Origin: Adineta vaga
Lineage: Eukaryota; Rotifera
Assembly: GCA_021613535.1 (NCBI GenBank)
Contig: CP075493.1
Coordinates: forward strand, 3,844,001 to 3,908,000
Direction: 5' to 3'
Length of the DNA stretch: 64,000 nt
Each line of letters opens with the position of its first letter. Positions within the stretch are counted from its first letter, which is position 1. The notes below the pieces were generated by a model. The model saw nothing but the letters and a program-made list of their open reading frames with translations. It did no database searches and was not told the DNA's origin. The translations under genes and the position numbers were made by a program. This document shows, piece after piece, positions 63,109-64,000 of this stretch.

Positions 63109-64000
63109 CTATTTAGATGCAGTTGTACGTTTTCGATTTGAACCTTGGGATCGTTTGTTTCCACCATTTGAGGATGACATCGTTTGAGAATTGGGTGGTG
63201 GTAAAAAGATTGACCGAATACTTGGATCAGCAATACCAATACGATATGGATTACGCATTGATTGTGACTGAGAACTGCTACCTGTTATTTGTATTTCCGA
63301 TGATGTCCATATGACTTTTTTCGGTGAAATATTTGATCGATTTGGAGTATCTTCATCACTTAAGGCAATAACTTCATCATCACTATCGTTGATGATTTGA
63401 CTATTGTCATCTTCATTATTTTGTGCTTGAGATGACGATGGAACTGTAGGAGTCTGTAAGAATAAGACAAGAATATAAATAAGTTATTTCTTTTGATTTC
63501 TACATGATTAAGAGAAGTCTTATAAGATTTATATGAAAAACTTTGATTATCATAAGAGTGGGTTCTTTTATCACATCAACAGAAGCCAATAAAATAATCA
63601 AATCGTTTGTTCGACTTCTTTCTCAGTTTAATGCTAAAGAATTTTTCAAATTTTGATTTCTTACGGTCGTTACTTGACTATTGATAATTGTTTGTTGTGT
63701 ATCATTTTCTTTTGAAATTAGTGCTTCATCTTCATCAAGATTTACTACTCCACTACTAGTGACAGTTGTTTTTTTGAATCTATCTTCAGTTGTTTCATCG
63801 AGATCAAGTTCAATAACTTCGACTGGATCATGAACTGATCGTAGAAAACGAACAGAACGTTTCGTTGGTGATTCAACAGGTGCCGGTGGTGGTGCAATCG
63901 TAGCAGCAGCGGCTTCTTTTCGAGCTTTTTGTTTTTCACGACGTTCCCATGCAATATCAAATTCTTCATCCGATGAATCATCATTACTTGCTTGTAGTGG
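63109..64000 (-). CDS. Acidic serine-rich, probably nuclear protein (3' part only)
   Basis: Two exons are visible: one running from beyond the window edge to 63665, and 63453-63109 with the stop. The visible 227 residues are mostly disordered in character: acidic/serine patches (SNDDSSDEEFDIAWERR), an alanine/proline stretch, VEVIELDLDE and DDEVIALSDED, which look like SUMO-interaction or acidic-patch motifs, then NPYRIGIADPSIRSIFLPPP and a basic end (KRSQGSNRKRTTASK) suitable as a nuclear localisation signal. I do not recognise the family. The 5' part lies outside the window. Confidence 0.65.

Noticed and set aside
1-64000. CRISPR array, prokaryotic operon or integrated phage
   Set aside because: No regularly spaced repeats, no Shine-Dalgarno-led gene strings; genes have GT-AG introns throughout.
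1-64000. Spliced-leader RNA gene supporting the trans-splicing idea
   Set aside because: I looked for a short leader followed by a donor and Sm-like site and did not find one in this window.

Overview
The window looks like nuclear DNA of a small invertebrate, most probably a bdelloid rotifer. It is strongly AT-rich. Genes are cut by many very short GT-AG introns (54 nt in the two I measured exactly). Several proteins belong to types that are abundant in bdelloids: a divergent F-box/LRR protein, B-box coiled-coil proteins, a rhodopsin-like GPCR and a glycosyltransferase-like pseudogene. Others are plain metazoan orthologues (OPA1, IFT20, tectonic, SLC5, PAR-type bZIP). The species call is inference. 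No prokaryotic operon, CRISPR array, rRNA or convincing tRNA was seen.

Layout. 2.3-4.1 kb: F-box-like gene (-). 5.6-10.9 kb: two tandem PAR-bZIP paralogues (-), each with an ATG-only first exon and a perfect TGACGTCA site in intron 1. 14.3-15.3 kb: a type II membrane protein with a DUF3431-like domain (-). 17.6-20.2 kb: SLC5 transporter (+). 20.5-21.1 kb: IFT20 (+). 21.2-23.6 kb: tectonic (+), only 86 nt after IFT20 and carrying two apparent single-base frameshifts. 23.7-26.1 kb: LRRC74-like protein (-). 26.7-32.6 kb: a large ankyrin-repeat TRP-type channel with a cysteine cluster between ankyrins and membrane domain (-). 36.2-40.2 kb: OPA1 (+).

40.6-46.8 kb is the most unusual part. Two copies of a coiled-coil protein share a C-terminal domain that resembles a macro/MavL-like ADP-ribose-binding fold. 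The domain has markedly higher GC than its surroundings and no introns. About 0.95 kb of this domain is almost identical between copies, while the 5' halves have diverged strongly. The second copy is broken by a 2-nt deletion. A decayed glycosyltransferase-like gene lies between them. This pattern suggests recent gene conversion acting on a possibly horizontally acquired domain.

51.2-52.9 kb: secreted PAN + ZP domain protein (+). 53.8-54.9 kb: small secreted ten-cysteine protein and a decayed tandem copy. 56.0-57.0 kb: B-box coiled-coil protein (+). 58.0-59.3 kb: second LRRC74-like gene (+). 59.5-60.7 kb: unfamiliar P-loop GTPase (+). 61.2-62.1 kb: GPCR (-). 63.1-64.0 kb: 3' part of an acidic, probably nuclear protein (-) that runs off the window.

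Functional grouping: IFT20 and tectonic are both ciliary. Several plus-strand genes have an AG acceptor just before the ATG, which fits the spliced-leader trans-splicing known in bdelloids. Most exon boundaries were worked out by eye from splice sites and frame continuity; 5' ends are the least certain.
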